From the NCBI RefSeq assembly GCF_031458235.1, contig NZ_JAVDYB010000001.1, forward strand, positions 6,452,501 through 6,516,500: a stretch of DNA of 64,000 nucleotides, given 5' to 3'. A program made the position numbers and the translations under genes. The notes under the pieces were generated by a model. That model was not told the DNA's origin and made no database searches. It saw only the letters and a program-made list of their open reading frames with translations. Below are positions 55,941 to 64,000 of this stretch, one piece after another (the first letter of the stretch is position 1; each line of letters opens with the position of its first letter). Source of the stretch: Catenuloplanes atrovinosus (lineage in GTDB: Bacteria; Actinomycetota; Actinomycetes; Mycobacteriales; Micromonosporaceae).

Positions 55941-57203
55941 ATGGGCCGCACCGCACTCCGTACCCTGGCCGAACGCGTTCTTGATCTGAACTGGACCGGT
56001 GATCACACGGTTCCGTCCCGGTCGCTCTACCCGCACCAGTGGAGCTGGGACTCGGCGTTCGTCGCGATCGGTCTCGCCCACGCCGCACCGGACCGCGCGT
56101 GGCGGGAGCTGGAGTCGCTGTTCCGCGCGCAGTGGGCCGACGGCCGCGTCCCGCACATCGTGTTCAACCCGGCCGTGCCCGAGGGCGACTACTTTCCCGG
56201 GCCCGCGTTCTGGGACGGGCCGACCACCGGGCTGGTGCAGCCGCCGGTGCACGCCGTGGCGGTCCGCGAGATCTTCCGCCGCACCGCCGACCGGGAGCGG
56301 CTGGCCTGGTTCTATCCGCGGCTGTGCGCGCAGCAGGCCTATCTGACGACGCGCCGGGACGCGGCCGGCGACGGCCTGGTGTCGATCGTGCACCCGTGGG
56401 AGTCCGGATTGGACAACAGCCCGAGCTGGGACGAGGCGCTGGCGCGGTTGCCGGCCGACCCGGAGCTGCTGCGCGTCCACCGGCGGCGGGACATCCGGGT
56501 GGCGGCGCCCGCGCACCGGCCCACCGACGCGGACTACGCCCGGTACCTGGCGATCGCGGGCGCGTACCGGGACCGCGGTTACCACGACGATGACCTGGCC
56601 GGGCGGCACGGCTTCGTGATGGAGTGCCCGTCGTTCAACGCGCTGCGCGCGGCCGCGGACATCGCGCTGGCCGAGATCGCGGAGGAACTCGGCCTGCCCG
56701 CCGCGCACCACCGCGAGCGCGCGCGGGCCATCGTGAGCGCGATGGTCGAGCACCTCTTCGATCCACGGACCGGCATGTTCCACGCGCGCGCCGTGCCGTC
56801 CGGCGAGCGCGCGGCGGCCCGGTGCGTCAACGGCCTGGTGCCGCTGGTGCTGCCCGGGCTGCCGGAGGAGATCGCGGCGTCGCTGGTCGAGGCGGCGACG
56901 TCGCCCCGGTTCGGGCTGGGCGGCGCGCTGCCGGTCACCAGCTACGACCGGACCGCGGCCGACTTCGACCCGGTGCGGTACTGGCGCGGCCCGATCTGGA
57001 TCAACATGAACTGGCTGCTCCATCGCGGCCTGCTCGGACATAACCACCCGGCGCCGGCCGCGCTGCTGCGCGACCGGATGCTCGACCTGGTCGGCACCGG
57101 GGGTTGCTACGAGTACTACCACCCGGTCACCGGGGCCGGGCTCGGCGCGGCGGAGTTCAGCTGGACCGCCGCGCTCACGCTCGACCTGCTGGAGAACCCG
57201 TGA
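55941..57203 (+). CDS. GH63-like (glucosyl/mannosylglycerate hydrolase-type) glycoside hydrolase
   Basis: 420 residues. A six-hairpin alpha/alpha barrel: LYPHQWSWDSAFVAIGLAHAAPDRAWRELESLFRAQWADGRVPHIVFNP at the N-terminus, WESGLDNSPSWDEAL (acidic catalytic region), ECPSFNALRAAADIAL and WRGPIWINMNWLLHRGLLGHN. This pattern occurs in mannosylglycerate/glucosylglycerate hydrolases and trehalase-like enzymes. The length is that of the small bacterial MGH-type. ATG at 55941; the much longer frame upstream runs antisense and is rejected. Substrate inferred; alternatives include other GH37/GH63-type sugars. Confidence 0.75.
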   Translation: MGRTALRTLAERVLDLNWTGDHTVPSRSLYPHQWSWDSAFVAIGLAHAAPDRAWRELESLFRAQWADGRVPHIVFNPAVPEGDYFPGPAFWDGPTTGLVQPPVHAVAVREIFRRTADRERLAWFYPRLCAQQAYLTTRRDAAGDGLVSIVHPWESGLDNSPSWDEALARLPADPELLRVHRRRDIRVAAPAHRPTDADYARYLAIAGAYRDRGYHDDDLAGRHGFVMECPSFNALRAAADIALAEIAEELGLPAAHHRERARAIVSAMVEHLFDPRTGMFHARAVPSGERAAARCVNGLVPLVLPGLPEEIAASLVEAATSPRFGLGGALPVTSYDRTAADFDPVRYWRGPIWINMNWLLHRGLLGHNHPAPAALLRDRMLDLVGTGGCYEYYHPVTGAGLGAAEFSWTAALTLDLLENP

Positions 57204-57251
57204 CCGGGACACCCACCCGCGGCGCAACCGGGACAGCACACCTGGGGGCGC

Positions 57252-57290
57252 GTCTGGCGGCCCTTCTCCGGCCCGCGGCGTGCGCCAGAC
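57252..57290. terminator. Hairpin between convergent genes
   Basis: GTCTGGCG and CGCCAGAC arms with flanking G and C runs (GGGGG upstream, CCCCC downstream), between the hydrolase stop and the convergent small gene at 57296. Confidence 0.5.
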
Positions 57291-57295
57291 ACCCC

Positions 57296-57619
57296 CTAGC
57301 CGTGTGAGCAGATCAGCGCGACCGTGGCGCCGGTGGCGACCATCAGCGCGAGCGTGATGGCGACGTACCGCAGGCGGTGGAGGAACTGGACGCGCCGGTC
57401 GTGGCGGCGCTGGTCGGGACAGGGCTCCGACGGTGGAGCGGCGGAGGACGACGCGGCGGCCGGGGAGGGTGAGGGGCGCGGGCTCGGGGTGACGTTGCGA
57501 CCGGGGCCGCCCCGGTAACGGCGGGATGCCTGGTTGATCGAGGGACGTGCGGGTGGATCGGTCGGCGGCTGGGTCGTCACCGAAGCATTTTCGAGTGCGG
57601 GAAGCGGCATTGACAACAT
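57296..57619 (-). CDS. Small single-pass membrane protein
   Basis: 107 residues from an ATG at 57619. A Pro/Ser-rich N-terminal region (about 1-70) precedes a basic stretch (RRHDRRVQFLHRL) and one C-terminal membrane segment (about 80-103: YVAITLALMVATGATVALI). Such tail-anchored small proteins have no recognised family. It is transcribed divergently from the QueC-like gene. Confidence 0.5.
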   Translation of the reverse strand: MLSMPLPALENASVTTQPPTDPPARPSINQASRRYRGGPGRNVTPSPRPSPSPAAASSSAAPPSEPCPDQRRHDRRVQFLHRLRYVAITLALMVATGATVALICSHG

Positions 57620-57739
57620 AAAATGCCGTTTCGCACGTGTCCCGTTTCGGACGCCTTGGAAGAAGCGTTTCACGCAATTCCCATGCTGTTCAGCTTCCGG
57701 CGACTGAGCGACACTAGCCAATGACTACGGGTATTTACT

Positions 57740-58480
57740 ATGGTCGGCGGCGGGCCTTGGGAGGTGCTGGTGGCGGAAGAGATGGTGCCATTCACCGGCG
57801 ACCCCGACACGACCGTGCACGCCGCCGAGCGCGCGCGTGCCGGCCCGCACCCGCTGGTCCTGATCGGACCCACCGACGTGACCGACGGCCACGCGCGGCG
57901 CCTCCGGGAGCTGTTCGCGGCCGTCGAGTCGATCGCCGTCCGGCCGGTCCGGCTCCGCCACGACGCGATACGCACGGACGCGGCCCCCGCGCACGTGCTG
58001 CGGGCGCTGCGGCTGCCGCCGGGCATGGAGCCGCCACCGGAGGGCGCGCTCAACCCGTACCTCCTGGTCACCGCGGGTGAGGTCTTTCGGCGAGGGCTGC
58101 GGGCCGGCCTGCCGGCGCCGGTGCTCACCCGGACCATCAGCTGCACGCGGGCGCCCTGCCCGGCCGCCGCGCACTGCGGGCACTGCCCGGCCTGCCTGAC
58201 CCGCCGGGCCGGACTGCTGGCGGCGCTCGGCCGCGACAACACACCGTACGTGAGCGATGCATGGAACGTTGCCGATCACGACGCCACGCTCCGTGATCAC
58301 GAGGCGGTCCGGCGCTGGCTCCGCCACGATCTCACCGGCGTTGAGCTGGCCCTTCCGCCGACCGCGCCGCCGGACACCTCGCCCGACGCGCTACGCGCCG
58401 CGCTGGAGCGGGGGCGGACCGAGCTAAGGCGAATGTTCGACACCGGGGGTGACCGAAGGTCGGAACCGTCGGCCGCATAG
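57740..58480 (+). CDS. QueC-like zinc-cluster protein lacking the PP-loop ATPase half
   Basis: 246 residues. The C-terminal half carries a QueC-type metal cluster: Cys135 (TISC), Cys146, Cys149 and Cys152 in C-x10-C-x2-C-x2-C followed by LTRR and D-x4-Y (HCGHCPACLTRRAGLLAALGRD-x-x-x-Y). The segment before it (NPYLLVTAGEVFRRGLRAGLPAPVLTRTISC) matches the QueC-like T-x-SC region. The N-terminal SGGLDS PP-loop needed to bind ATP is missing, so it is not a functional preQ0 synthase as such. Start uncertain (ATG 57740; in-frame GTG at 57764). Followed after 186 bases by a GIY-YIG-like gene. Role unknown. Confidence 0.6.
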   Translation: MVGGGPWEVLVAEEMVPFTGDPDTTVHAAERARAGPHPLVLIGPTDVTDGHARRLRELFAAVESIAVRPVRLRHDAIRTDAAPAHVLRALRLPPGMEPPPEGALNPYLLVTAGEVFRRGLRAGLPAPVLTRTISCTRAPCPAAAHCGHCPACLTRRAGLLAALGRDNTPYVSDAWNVADHDATLRDHEAVRRWLRHDLTGVELALPPTAPPDTSPDALRAALERGRTELRRMFDTGGDRRSEPSAA

Positions 58481-58665
58481 CCGATGGTTGCTCGCCGAGC
58501 CGGTGGGCATGCGAACCGCTCAGCGGAGTCCGGTCGCGGCGAAGACGAGCAGAATTAGCCTTGCGCGGCCGACCGGCAAGATCGGGGGCCGTCACCATCG
58601 ACCGGCAAGGACCTGTCCGGCGACGCGGCCCGACCGGCCGGTCCCGGAGACAAGGGGGCGCTTCG

Positions 58666-59205
58666 ATGCCCGGCAACCACTCCGACCCGCTGACCGAGCT
58701 GCGCGCAGCCGGCGCGGCCACCGTGGAGCGGCCGACGCTCGGTGCCGCCTACCGCGGGTACGACACGCCGAGGCCCAAGGGCGGGACCGTGGATCTGCGC
58801 ATCGTCATGCACTGGCGGCACTCCGGGAAGATCACTGTGGACAGCCTGGGACGGCTCGCCTTCCCGGTGCTGCCGGACCGGCCCGGCCTCTACCGCTTCA
58901 CCTGGACCGACTCCATCTGCGGGCACCGCACCTTCGTGGGCGAGACCGGCAACCTGTGGCGGCGGCTGATCGCCTACCGCCATCCCGGCCCGGGGAAGAT
59001 CAGTGATCAGTACATCAGCGATCTGCTGCTGACCCACCTCAACGCGGGCGGCACCGCCGACGTGGCGATCGCCATGTTCGGCGCAATCCACGTCAGCGGT
59101 GCCGAACGGGAGCTCGATCTGGCTTCCGTGGCGTCCCGGGAACTCGCCGCCAACGCCGCGCTCATGCAGTGCGCGGTCGCCGGCGACACCGACATCGTCG
59201 GATAG
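58666..59205 (+). CDS. GIY-YIG-like endonuclease-fold protein
   Basis: 179 residues from an ATG with AGGGGG nine bases upstream. GLYRF (residues 74-78) stands at the GIY position and FVGETGNLWRRL (90-101) at the YIG position, with Arg99/Arg100 in the catalytic-Arg region; Glu147 in GAERELDL may be the metal ligand. This is the compact GIY-YIG layout used by DNA endonucleases. N-terminal 60 residues are unrelated. It follows the QueC-like gene on the same strand. Nuclease activity is inferred from the fold only. Confidence 0.65.
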   Translation: MPGNHSDPLTELRAAGAATVERPTLGAAYRGYDTPRPKGGTVDLRIVMHWRHSGKITVDSLGRLAFPVLPDRPGLYRFTWTDSICGHRTFVGETGNLWRRLIAYRHPGPGKISDQYISDLLLTHLNAGGTADVAIAMFGAIHVSGAERELDLASVASRELAANAALMQCAVAGDTDIVG

Positions 59206-59264
59206 GCGCGTCTGGTGGATCTCGCCGCAGGCCGGCGAAGATCCGCCGGACACGCCCCGAGTGC

Positions 59265-59654
59265 TCAGGAGGTCGGCGGCTCGTCCTTGCCGGCCTCCTC
59301 CAGCGCGTCCGCCTCCTCCTTGGTGGCGTGCACCGCGCCGTCCGCGTGCTCCGGCGGGCCGTAGACCGTGTAGAGCACGAGCGGGTTCGGCCCCTCGTTG
59401 GTGAAGTTGTGCTTCGCACCGGCCGGGACGATGACCATGTCGCCCTGGCTGACCTTGCGCGTCTGGCCGCTGACCTTGGCCTGGCCGACACCGCTGACGA
59501 AGGTGAGGATCTGGTCCACCTCGTGGACCTCCTCACCGATCTCGCCGCCGGCCGGGATCGTCATGATCACGACCTGGGTGTGCTTGCCGGTCCAGAGGAC
59601 GCGACGGAAATCCGAGTACTGTTCCGCGACGGTGGCGATCGTGTAGTGCTCCAT
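59265..59654 (-). CDS. Cupin-domain protein
   Basis: 129 residues. Cupin barrel: VVIMTIPAGGEIGEEVHEVDQILTFVSGVGQAKVSG (motif 1, G-x5-HxH-like with His/Glu) and GDMVIVPAGAKHNFTNEGPNPLVLYTVYGPP (motif 2). The acidic C-terminal tail is typical of actinobacterial members near transporters. Metal-bound cupins can be dioxygenases or isomerases; activity is unassigned. Convergent with the GIY-YIG-like gene. Confidence 0.8.
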   Translation of the reverse strand: MEHYTIATVAEQYSDFRRVLWTGKHTQVVIMTIPAGGEIGEEVHEVDQILTFVSGVGQAKVSGQTRKVSQGDMVIVPAGAKHNFTNEGPNPLVLYTVYGPPEHADGAVHATKEEADALEEAGKDEPPTS

Positions 59655-59698
59655 GGTGTCAGTTCTACCCCCACCGCCGCCTCGCCACTCAGGTCTTT

Positions 59699-61006
59699 CT
59701 ACGTGCTCTTCAACGCCCAGCGGCCCGGCCGCGCGTGGCCGTCGACCGGCGGCGTGACCCGGTCGTGGCGGCGGGTGCGGAACAGCGACAGCGACAGCAC
59801 GGCCGCGCCGATCGCCAGCGCGCCGGCCACGTACCAGGCCAGGTCGTACTCGCCGAGCCGGTCGCGGACCAGGCCCGCCGCGGTCGCCGCGAACGCGGCA
59901 CCGACCTGGTGCGACGCGAACACCCAGCCGAACACGACCGCGCCGTCCGCGCCGAAGTAGGTGCGGCACAGCGCCACGGTCGGCGGCACCGTGGCCACCC
60001 AGTCCAGGCCGTAGAACAGGATGAAGACCAGCATGCTCGGCCCGCTGTCGGCCGCGAACAGCGCCGGCAGCACCAGCAGCGACACGCCGCGCAACCCGTA
60101 GTAGGCGCCGAGCAGGATCCGGCTGTCGAACCGGTCGGTCAGCCAGCCGGACGCGATCGTGCCGACGATGTCGAACACGCCGATCAGCGCCAGCAGGCTC
60201 GCGGCCGCGGTCGCCGCCATGCCGTGGTCGTGCGCGGCCGGGATGAAGTGCGTGCCGACCAGGCCGTTCGTGGTGGCGCCGCAGATCGCGAAGCCGCCGG
60301 CCAGCAGCCAGAACGCGCGGGTACGGGCGGCGGTCCGCAGCGCGCGGACCGCCCGTACCGCCGCGCTGCCCTGAGGTTGTGGTTGCACTTGATCTTCCGC
60401 GGCGGCTCCGTAGGCGGTGGTGCCCAGGTCGCGCGGGTGATCGCGGAGGAAGAACCAGATCAGCGGTACGACCAGCAGCGCGGCCACGGTGACGGTGAGC
60501 GACGCGGAGCGCCAGCCGCTCTCCTGCACCAGCACGGCCAGGATCGGCAGGAAGATGAGCTGTCCGGCCGCGCCGCCCGCGGTCAGCACGCCGGTGACCA
60601 GGCCGCGCCGCGCGACGAACCAGCGCCCGGTCACGGTGGCCACGAACGACAACGCCATCGAGCCGGTGCCGAGGCCGACCAGCACGCCCCAGCAGAGCAG
60701 CAACTGCCAGCTCTCGGTCATGAACACGGTCAGCCCGCTGCCGGACGCGACCAGCAGCAGCGCGACCGCGGCGACCCGGCGGATGCCGAACCGGTCCATC
60801 AGCGCGGCCGCGAACGGCGCGGTCAGGCCGTAGAGCAGCAGGTTGACGCTGACGGCCGCGGAGATCACGGCGACCGGCCAGCCGAACTCGGCGTGCAGCG
60901 GGTGCAGCATCACGCCCGGCGTGGCGCGGAAGCCGGCGGCCCCGACCAGCGCCACGAACGCGACGGCCGCGACCAGCCAGGCGGGGTGGAATCGAAGAGA
61001 GCGCAC
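59699..61006 (-). CDS. MFS transporter (oxalate/formate antiporter-like)
   Basis: 435 residues from a GTG at 61006, about 12 membrane segments. FAAALMDRFGIRRVAAVALLLV is the loop 2-3 motif; GWLTDRFDSRILLGAYYGLRG in the second half. The pattern is that of the monocarboxylate/OFA-type MFS. Divergent from a GlxA-like regulator, which probably controls it. Substrate unknown. Confidence 0.85.
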   Translation of the reverse strand: MRSLRFHPAWLVAAVAFVALVGAAGFRATPGVMLHPLHAEFGWPVAVISAAVSVNLLLYGLTAPFAAALMDRFGIRRVAAVALLLVASGSGLTVFMTESWQLLLCWGVLVGLGTGSMALSFVATVTGRWFVARRGLVTGVLTAGGAAGQLIFLPILAVLVQESGWRSASLTVTVAALLVVPLIWFFLRDHPRDLGTTAYGAAAEDQVQPQPQGSAAVRAVRALRTAARTRAFWLLAGGFAICGATTNGLVGTHFIPAAHDHGMAATAAASLLALIGVFDIVGTIASGWLTDRFDSRILLGAYYGLRGVSLLVLPALFAADSGPSMLVFILFYGLDWVATVPPTVALCRTYFGADGAVVFGWVFASHQVGAAFAATAAGLVRDRLGEYDLAWYVAGALAIGAAVLSLSLFRTRRHDRVTPPVDGHARPGRWALKST

Positions 61007-61078
61007 GAGTAACGAGTCTCGGCAACCGAGGCGGTTACCACTAGTGGCCCGTAGGCCATCATGCGCAAGAATCGGGCC

Positions 61079-62074
61079 ATGCCTTCCGATGACTCCCGGC
61101 ACGCGGTCGCGGTGCTCGCCCTCGACGGCGTGGTGACGTTCGACCTGGGTACGGCCGTGCAGCTGTTCCGCGCCGCGCGGGACGCGTCCGATCGCCGCCT
61201 CTACCGCACGCGCGTCTGCACGCCGCACGGCCGGGCGGTGCGGGCCGCCGCCGGCATCCTGACCGCGCCGGAGGACGGCGCCGGCCTGGAGCTGCTCGCC
61301 ACCGCCGACACGATCGTGGTGCCGGGCGTGGACTCCGGCCCGCCGGTGACGGACGGCACGCTGGCGCCGGACGTGGTGGACGCGCTGCGCACCGCGCACG
61401 CGCGCGGCGCCCGGATCGTCTCGATCTGCACCGCCTCGATGGTGCTGGCCGCGGCCGGACTGCTCGACGGCCGGCCGGCCACCACGCACTGGGGCTGGGT
61501 GGACACGTTCCGGCGGCTCTACCCGCGGGTGCGGCTGGACCCGGACGTGCTCTTCGTCGACGACGGGTCCGTGCTGACCTCCGCCGGGGTGGCCGCCGGC
61601 ATCGACCTGTGCCTGCACATCATCCGCACCGACCACGGCAGCCAGGTGGCGAACCGGGCGGCCCGGCGATGCGTGGTGCCGTCCTGGCGGGAGGGCGGGC
61701 AGGCGCAGTACATCGAGCGCCCGGTGCCGGTCTCCCCGGCCGGCGCGGACACGGCCGCCACCCGGGCCTGGGCGCTGGAGCGGCTGGAGACGCCGCTGTC
61801 GCTGCCGGAGCTGGCCGGGCACGCGCGGATGAGCGTGCGCACGTTCACCCGCCGCTTCCGCGAGGAGACCGGCGTCAGCCCGAACCGCTGGCTGTTGCAG
61901 CGCCGGCTCGACCTGGCCCGCCAGCTGCTGGAGAGCACGTCGCTGACCGTGGACCAGGTGGCGCGGCGCTGCGGCCTCGGCACGGCCACCTCGCTGCGTC
62001 AGCACCTGCACGCGGCGATCGGCGTGGCGCCGAGCGCGTACCGGCGCGCCTTCCGCCGCGCGGAGGCGGCCTGA
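61079..62074 (+). CDS. GlxA-type AraC family regulator with DJ-1/PfpI domain
   Basis: 331 residues from an ATG at 61079. N-terminal DJ-1/PfpI-like domain (about 10-170) with SICTASMVLAAAGLLDGR near the nucleophile-elbow position, then an AraC HTH (about 225-320: LSLPELAGHARMSVRTFTRRFREETGVSPNRWLLQRRLDLARQLLESTSLTVDQVARRCGLGTATSLRQHL). GlxA-type regulators respond to small nitrogenous metabolites. Divergent from the MFS gene. Confidence 0.93.
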   Translation: MPSDDSRHAVAVLALDGVVTFDLGTAVQLFRAARDASDRRLYRTRVCTPHGRAVRAAAGILTAPEDGAGLELLATADTIVVPGVDSGPPVTDGTLAPDVVDALRTAHARGARIVSICTASMVLAAAGLLDGRPATTHWGWVDTFRRLYPRVRLDPDVLFVDDGSVLTSAGVAAGIDLCLHIIRTDHGSQVANRAARRCVVPSWREGGQAQYIERPVPVSPAGADTAATRAWALERLETPLSLPELAGHARMSVRTFTRRFREETGVSPNRWLLQRRLDLARQLLESTSLTVDQVARRCGLGTATSLRQHLHAAIGVAPSAYRRAFRRAEAA

Positions 62075-62095
62075 GCGGAACGCGCGCGGCCGTCG

Positions 62096-62101
62096 TAGCC
62101 T
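62096..62101 (+). promoter_or_regulatory. -10 element, leaderless SNF2 gene
   Basis: TAGCCT, seven bases before the GTG at 62109. Confidence 0.4.
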
Positions 62102-62108
62102 GTAGCGC

Positions 62109-64000
62109 GTGGTGGAGCGGGCGGAAGCGCGGCAGGTGCTGGCCGCGGGCCGCCGGCTGCGGGACGCCGCCGCGCGGGTCGCGGACGGCGATCGGCACAT
62201 CCGGGGCGAGGCGCGCGACGCCTACCTGCGCGAGCGCGAGCAGTTGCTGGCGCGGCACCTGGAGACGCTGCCGGTCTCCGCCCTGCGCGACGCCGGCGGT
62301 TCCAAGATCCGAATCGCGCCGCTGGAGAAGGCGGGCCTGACCACGGTCGGCGCGGTCCGGGCGCGCTCCGAGGCCGAGCTGGCGCAGGTCCCGGGCCTCG
62401 GCGCGGCGAGCGCACGGCAGCTCAAGGCCACGGCCGACCAGGTGGCGGAGGCGGCGGAACGGTCGCTGGCCGTCCGGGTCAACTTCGACCCGAAGGACCG
62501 GGCCGCGACCGCGCTGCTCACCGCCACCCACCGGGTGCTGCGCGCGGAGCCGGCGGTGGGACCGGCGCGCGGCCCCGCCCGGCGCCTCGTCGACGAGTTG
62601 GAGTCCGCGCTGCGCTCCGCGTCGGTGGCGGGCAGCCTGCTGCGGATGCTGTTCGCCGGCCGGTCGCGCAAGGAGCGCGCCGGCGCCGCGGTCGAACAGT
62701 TGCGCCGGCTGGTGCAGGACGCGGAGCGGGAGAAGCTGCCGACCCGGCTGGCCCGGGCCGAACGCGCGATCCGGGAGCGGCCGGCGTCGCCGCGCACGGT
62801 GTGGAAGGACTTCGAGAAGCGCGCCGCCGAGTACTACACGGCCTTCGGCGAGCTGGGGGCCGAGCAGCCGGACGTGGACTCGTCGCAGGGCTTCCTGCCG
62901 ACGGACATCACCGGGCGGGTACGCCGCCAGGAGCTGGACGACACGTTCCGGACCGTGTCGCTGCGCGGCTACCAGTCGTTCGGCGCCCGGTTCGCGCTGG
63001 CCCAGGGCCGGGTGATCATCGGGGACGAGATGGGGCTGGGCAAGACGGTCCAGTCGATCGCCGCCATGGCCCACCTGCGGGCGCGCGGCGAGACGCACTT
63101 CCTGGTGGTCTGCCCGGCCAGCGTGATGGTCAACTGGACGCGCGAGGTCGGCGAGCGCAGCAAGCTCACCGCGTACCTGCTGCACGGCGGCCAGCGCGCG
63201 GCCAACCTCCGCACCTGGCTGGAGGACGGCGGCGTCGGCGTGGCCACCGTGGACTCGCTGCACACGCTGGAGGTGCCGCCGCGCGCGCCGATCGCGCTGA
63301 TGGTGGTGGACGAGGCGCACTACGTGAAGAACCCGGACACCCGCCGGTCCAAGGCGGTCCGGGAGTGGACCGACCGGGTGCCGCGGGTGATCTTCCTGTC
63401 CGGCACGCCGATGGAGAATCGGCTGGACGAGTTCCGCAACCTGATCGGCTACCTCCAGCCGCGCGTCGCGGACGGGCTGGACCTGGCCGAGACCGCGGCC
63501 GGGCCGGTCGCGTTCCGCCGCGCCGTGGCCCCGGTCTACCTGCGGCGCAACCAGGAGGACGTGCTCAAGGAACTGCCCGAGCTGGTGCGCGCGGAGGACT
63601 GGTCGGAGTTCACCCGGGCGGAGTTCTCCGCGTACCGGGAGGCGGTCGCGGCCGGCAACTTCATGGCGATGCGGCAGGTCGCGTTCACCGCGGACCCGGG
63701 CGGCTCCGGCAAGCTCAACCGGCTGAGGGAACTGGTCGCGGAGGCGCGCGAGAACGGCCGCAAGGTGGTGGTGTTCTCCAACTTCCGCTCCGTGCTGACC
63801 GAGGTGACCGAGCGGCTGGGCCCGTCCGCGTTCGGCCCGCTGACCGGCTCCACGCCGGTCGAGGAGCGGCAGAAGCTGGTCGACGCGTTCAGCGCGGTGC
63901 CGGGCCACTCCGTGCTGCTCAGCCAGATCCAGGCCGGCGGCGTGGGCCTGAACATCCAGGCCGCGTCCGTGGTCATCATCTGCGAGCCGCAGATCAAGCC
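62109..64000 (+). CDS. SNF2-family DNA-dependent ATPase/helicase (partial, runs off window)
   Basis: At least 630 residues; the frame stays open to the window end. A helical N-terminal region includes a helix-hairpin-helix (about 97-111: LAQVPGLGAASARQLK), which binds DNA non-specifically. The SNF2 motor begins near residue 285 (TVSLRGYQSFGARFALAQGRVIIGDEMGLGKTVQSIAAMA, Walker A GLGKT), with DEAH-type Walker B MVVDEAHYVKN, SGTPMENRLDEF (motif III) and a C-terminal RecA lobe with VVVFSNFRSVLTEV and QIQAGGVGLNIQAASVVIICEP. Start is the GTG at 62109. A chromatin-like or DNA-repair role is inferred from family; the C-terminus is outside the window. Confidence 0.9.
   Translation, partial: MVERAEARQVLAAGRRLRDAAARVADGDRHIRGEARDAYLREREQLLARHLETLPVSALRDAGGSKIRIAPLEKAGLTTVGAVRARSEAELAQVPGLGAASARQLKATADQVAEAAERSLAVRVNFDPKDRAATALLTATHRVLRAEPAVGPARGPARRLVDELESALRSASVAGSLLRMLFAGRSRKERAGAAVEQLRRLVQDAEREKLPTRLARAERAIRERPASPRTVWKDFEKRAAEYYTAFGELGAEQPDVDSSQGFLPTDITGRVRRQELDDTFRTVSLRGYQSFGARFALAQGRVIIGDEMGLGKTVQSIAAMAHLRARGETHFLVVCPASVMVNWTREVGERSKLTAYLLHGGQRAANLRTWLEDGGVGVATVDSLHTLEVPPRAPIALMVVDEAHYVKNPDTRRSKAVREWTDRVPRVIFLSGTPMENRLDEFRNLIGYLQPRVADGLDLAETAAGPVAFRRAVAPVYLRRNQEDVLKELPELVRAEDWSEFTRAEFSAYREAVAAGNFMAMRQVAFTADPGGSGKLNRLRELVAEARENGRKVVVFSNFRSVLTEVTERLGPSAFGPLTGSTPVEERQKLVDAFSAVPGHSVLLSQIQAGGVGLNIQAASVVIICEPQIK

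Noticed and set aside
61875-63908. 677-residue minus-strand frame at the window end
   Set aside because: Antisense of the SNF2 helicase, which shows Walker A, DEAH-type and motif III sequences in order on the plus strand.

Overview
This 64 kb window is very GC-rich, with GC-dominated third codon positions, many GTG starts and tightly overlapping genes, as in a filamentous actinomycete. GlnR, ECF SigE-type sigma, WXG100 proteins, GlxA/IclR/LAL-type LuxR regulators and a GH12-CBM2 cellulase all fit. The block clpS-DUF2017-mec-cysO-cysM plus rph-rdgB and an Rv1339-like metallo-beta-lactamase protein matches the order known from mycobacteria. The best guess is Micromonosporaceae; this is inferred from gene content and was not tested by a search.

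Layout. 0-3 kb: TetR, an orphan EndoU toxin/immunity pair, glnR and a small conserved-looking ORF. 3.2-11 kb: a three-gene membrane cassette (NfeD-like protein, flotillin, 1630-residue AAA ATPase). 11-14.7 kb: a type VII/polymorphic-toxin operon (YbaB-like, WXG100, WXG100-like carrier, EndoU toxin, immunity) into which an IS481-family element has inserted exactly between two genes, with a 6-bp TCTAGC duplication. 14.7-16.3 kb: GNAT and an expansin-like secreted protein. 16.3-24 kb: a translationally coupled histidine-utilisation operon (RpiR regulator, hutU, M20 amidohydrolase, hutF, hutI, hutH), followed by an ECF sigma factor with a membrane partner.

25-36.6 kb: housekeeping genes (sthA, rdgB-rph, two GT4 glycosyltransferases, a probable cyclic-nucleotide phosphodiesterase, cysM-cysO-mec, DUF2017, clpS). 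The CysO here has residues beyond the Gly-Gly terminus, and an unannotated 31-codon ORF lies between mec and cysO. 36.6-44.2 kb: a dynamin-like P-loop protein with a degenerate nucleotide site, a large LuxR regulator and a nicotinate/nicotinamide salvage pair (pncB-pncA) with an MFS exporter. 44.2-51 kb: a repeat-bearing intergenic region, mptB-like mannosyltransferase, dialkylglycine decarboxylase, ctaD and a flavin monooxygenase. 51-57.2 kb: KDG kinase/KDPG aldolase with a divergent IclR regulator, a cellulase under a CebR-type operator with a 21-bp tandem repeat in its leader, then a GT2 glycosyltransferase coupled to a GH63-like hydrolase. 57.3-64 kb: a QueC-like protein lacking its PP-loop half next to a GIY-YIG-like protein, a cupin, an MFS/GlxA divergent pair and a SNF2 helicase running off the window end.

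Recurring features: many genes show a TANNNT -10 box 6-7 nt before an ATG/GTG, implying leaderless transcripts, and a roughly 45-bp intergenic repeat occurs four times. No rRNA, tRNA or CRISPR array was seen. Searches that could not be run are named in the findings.
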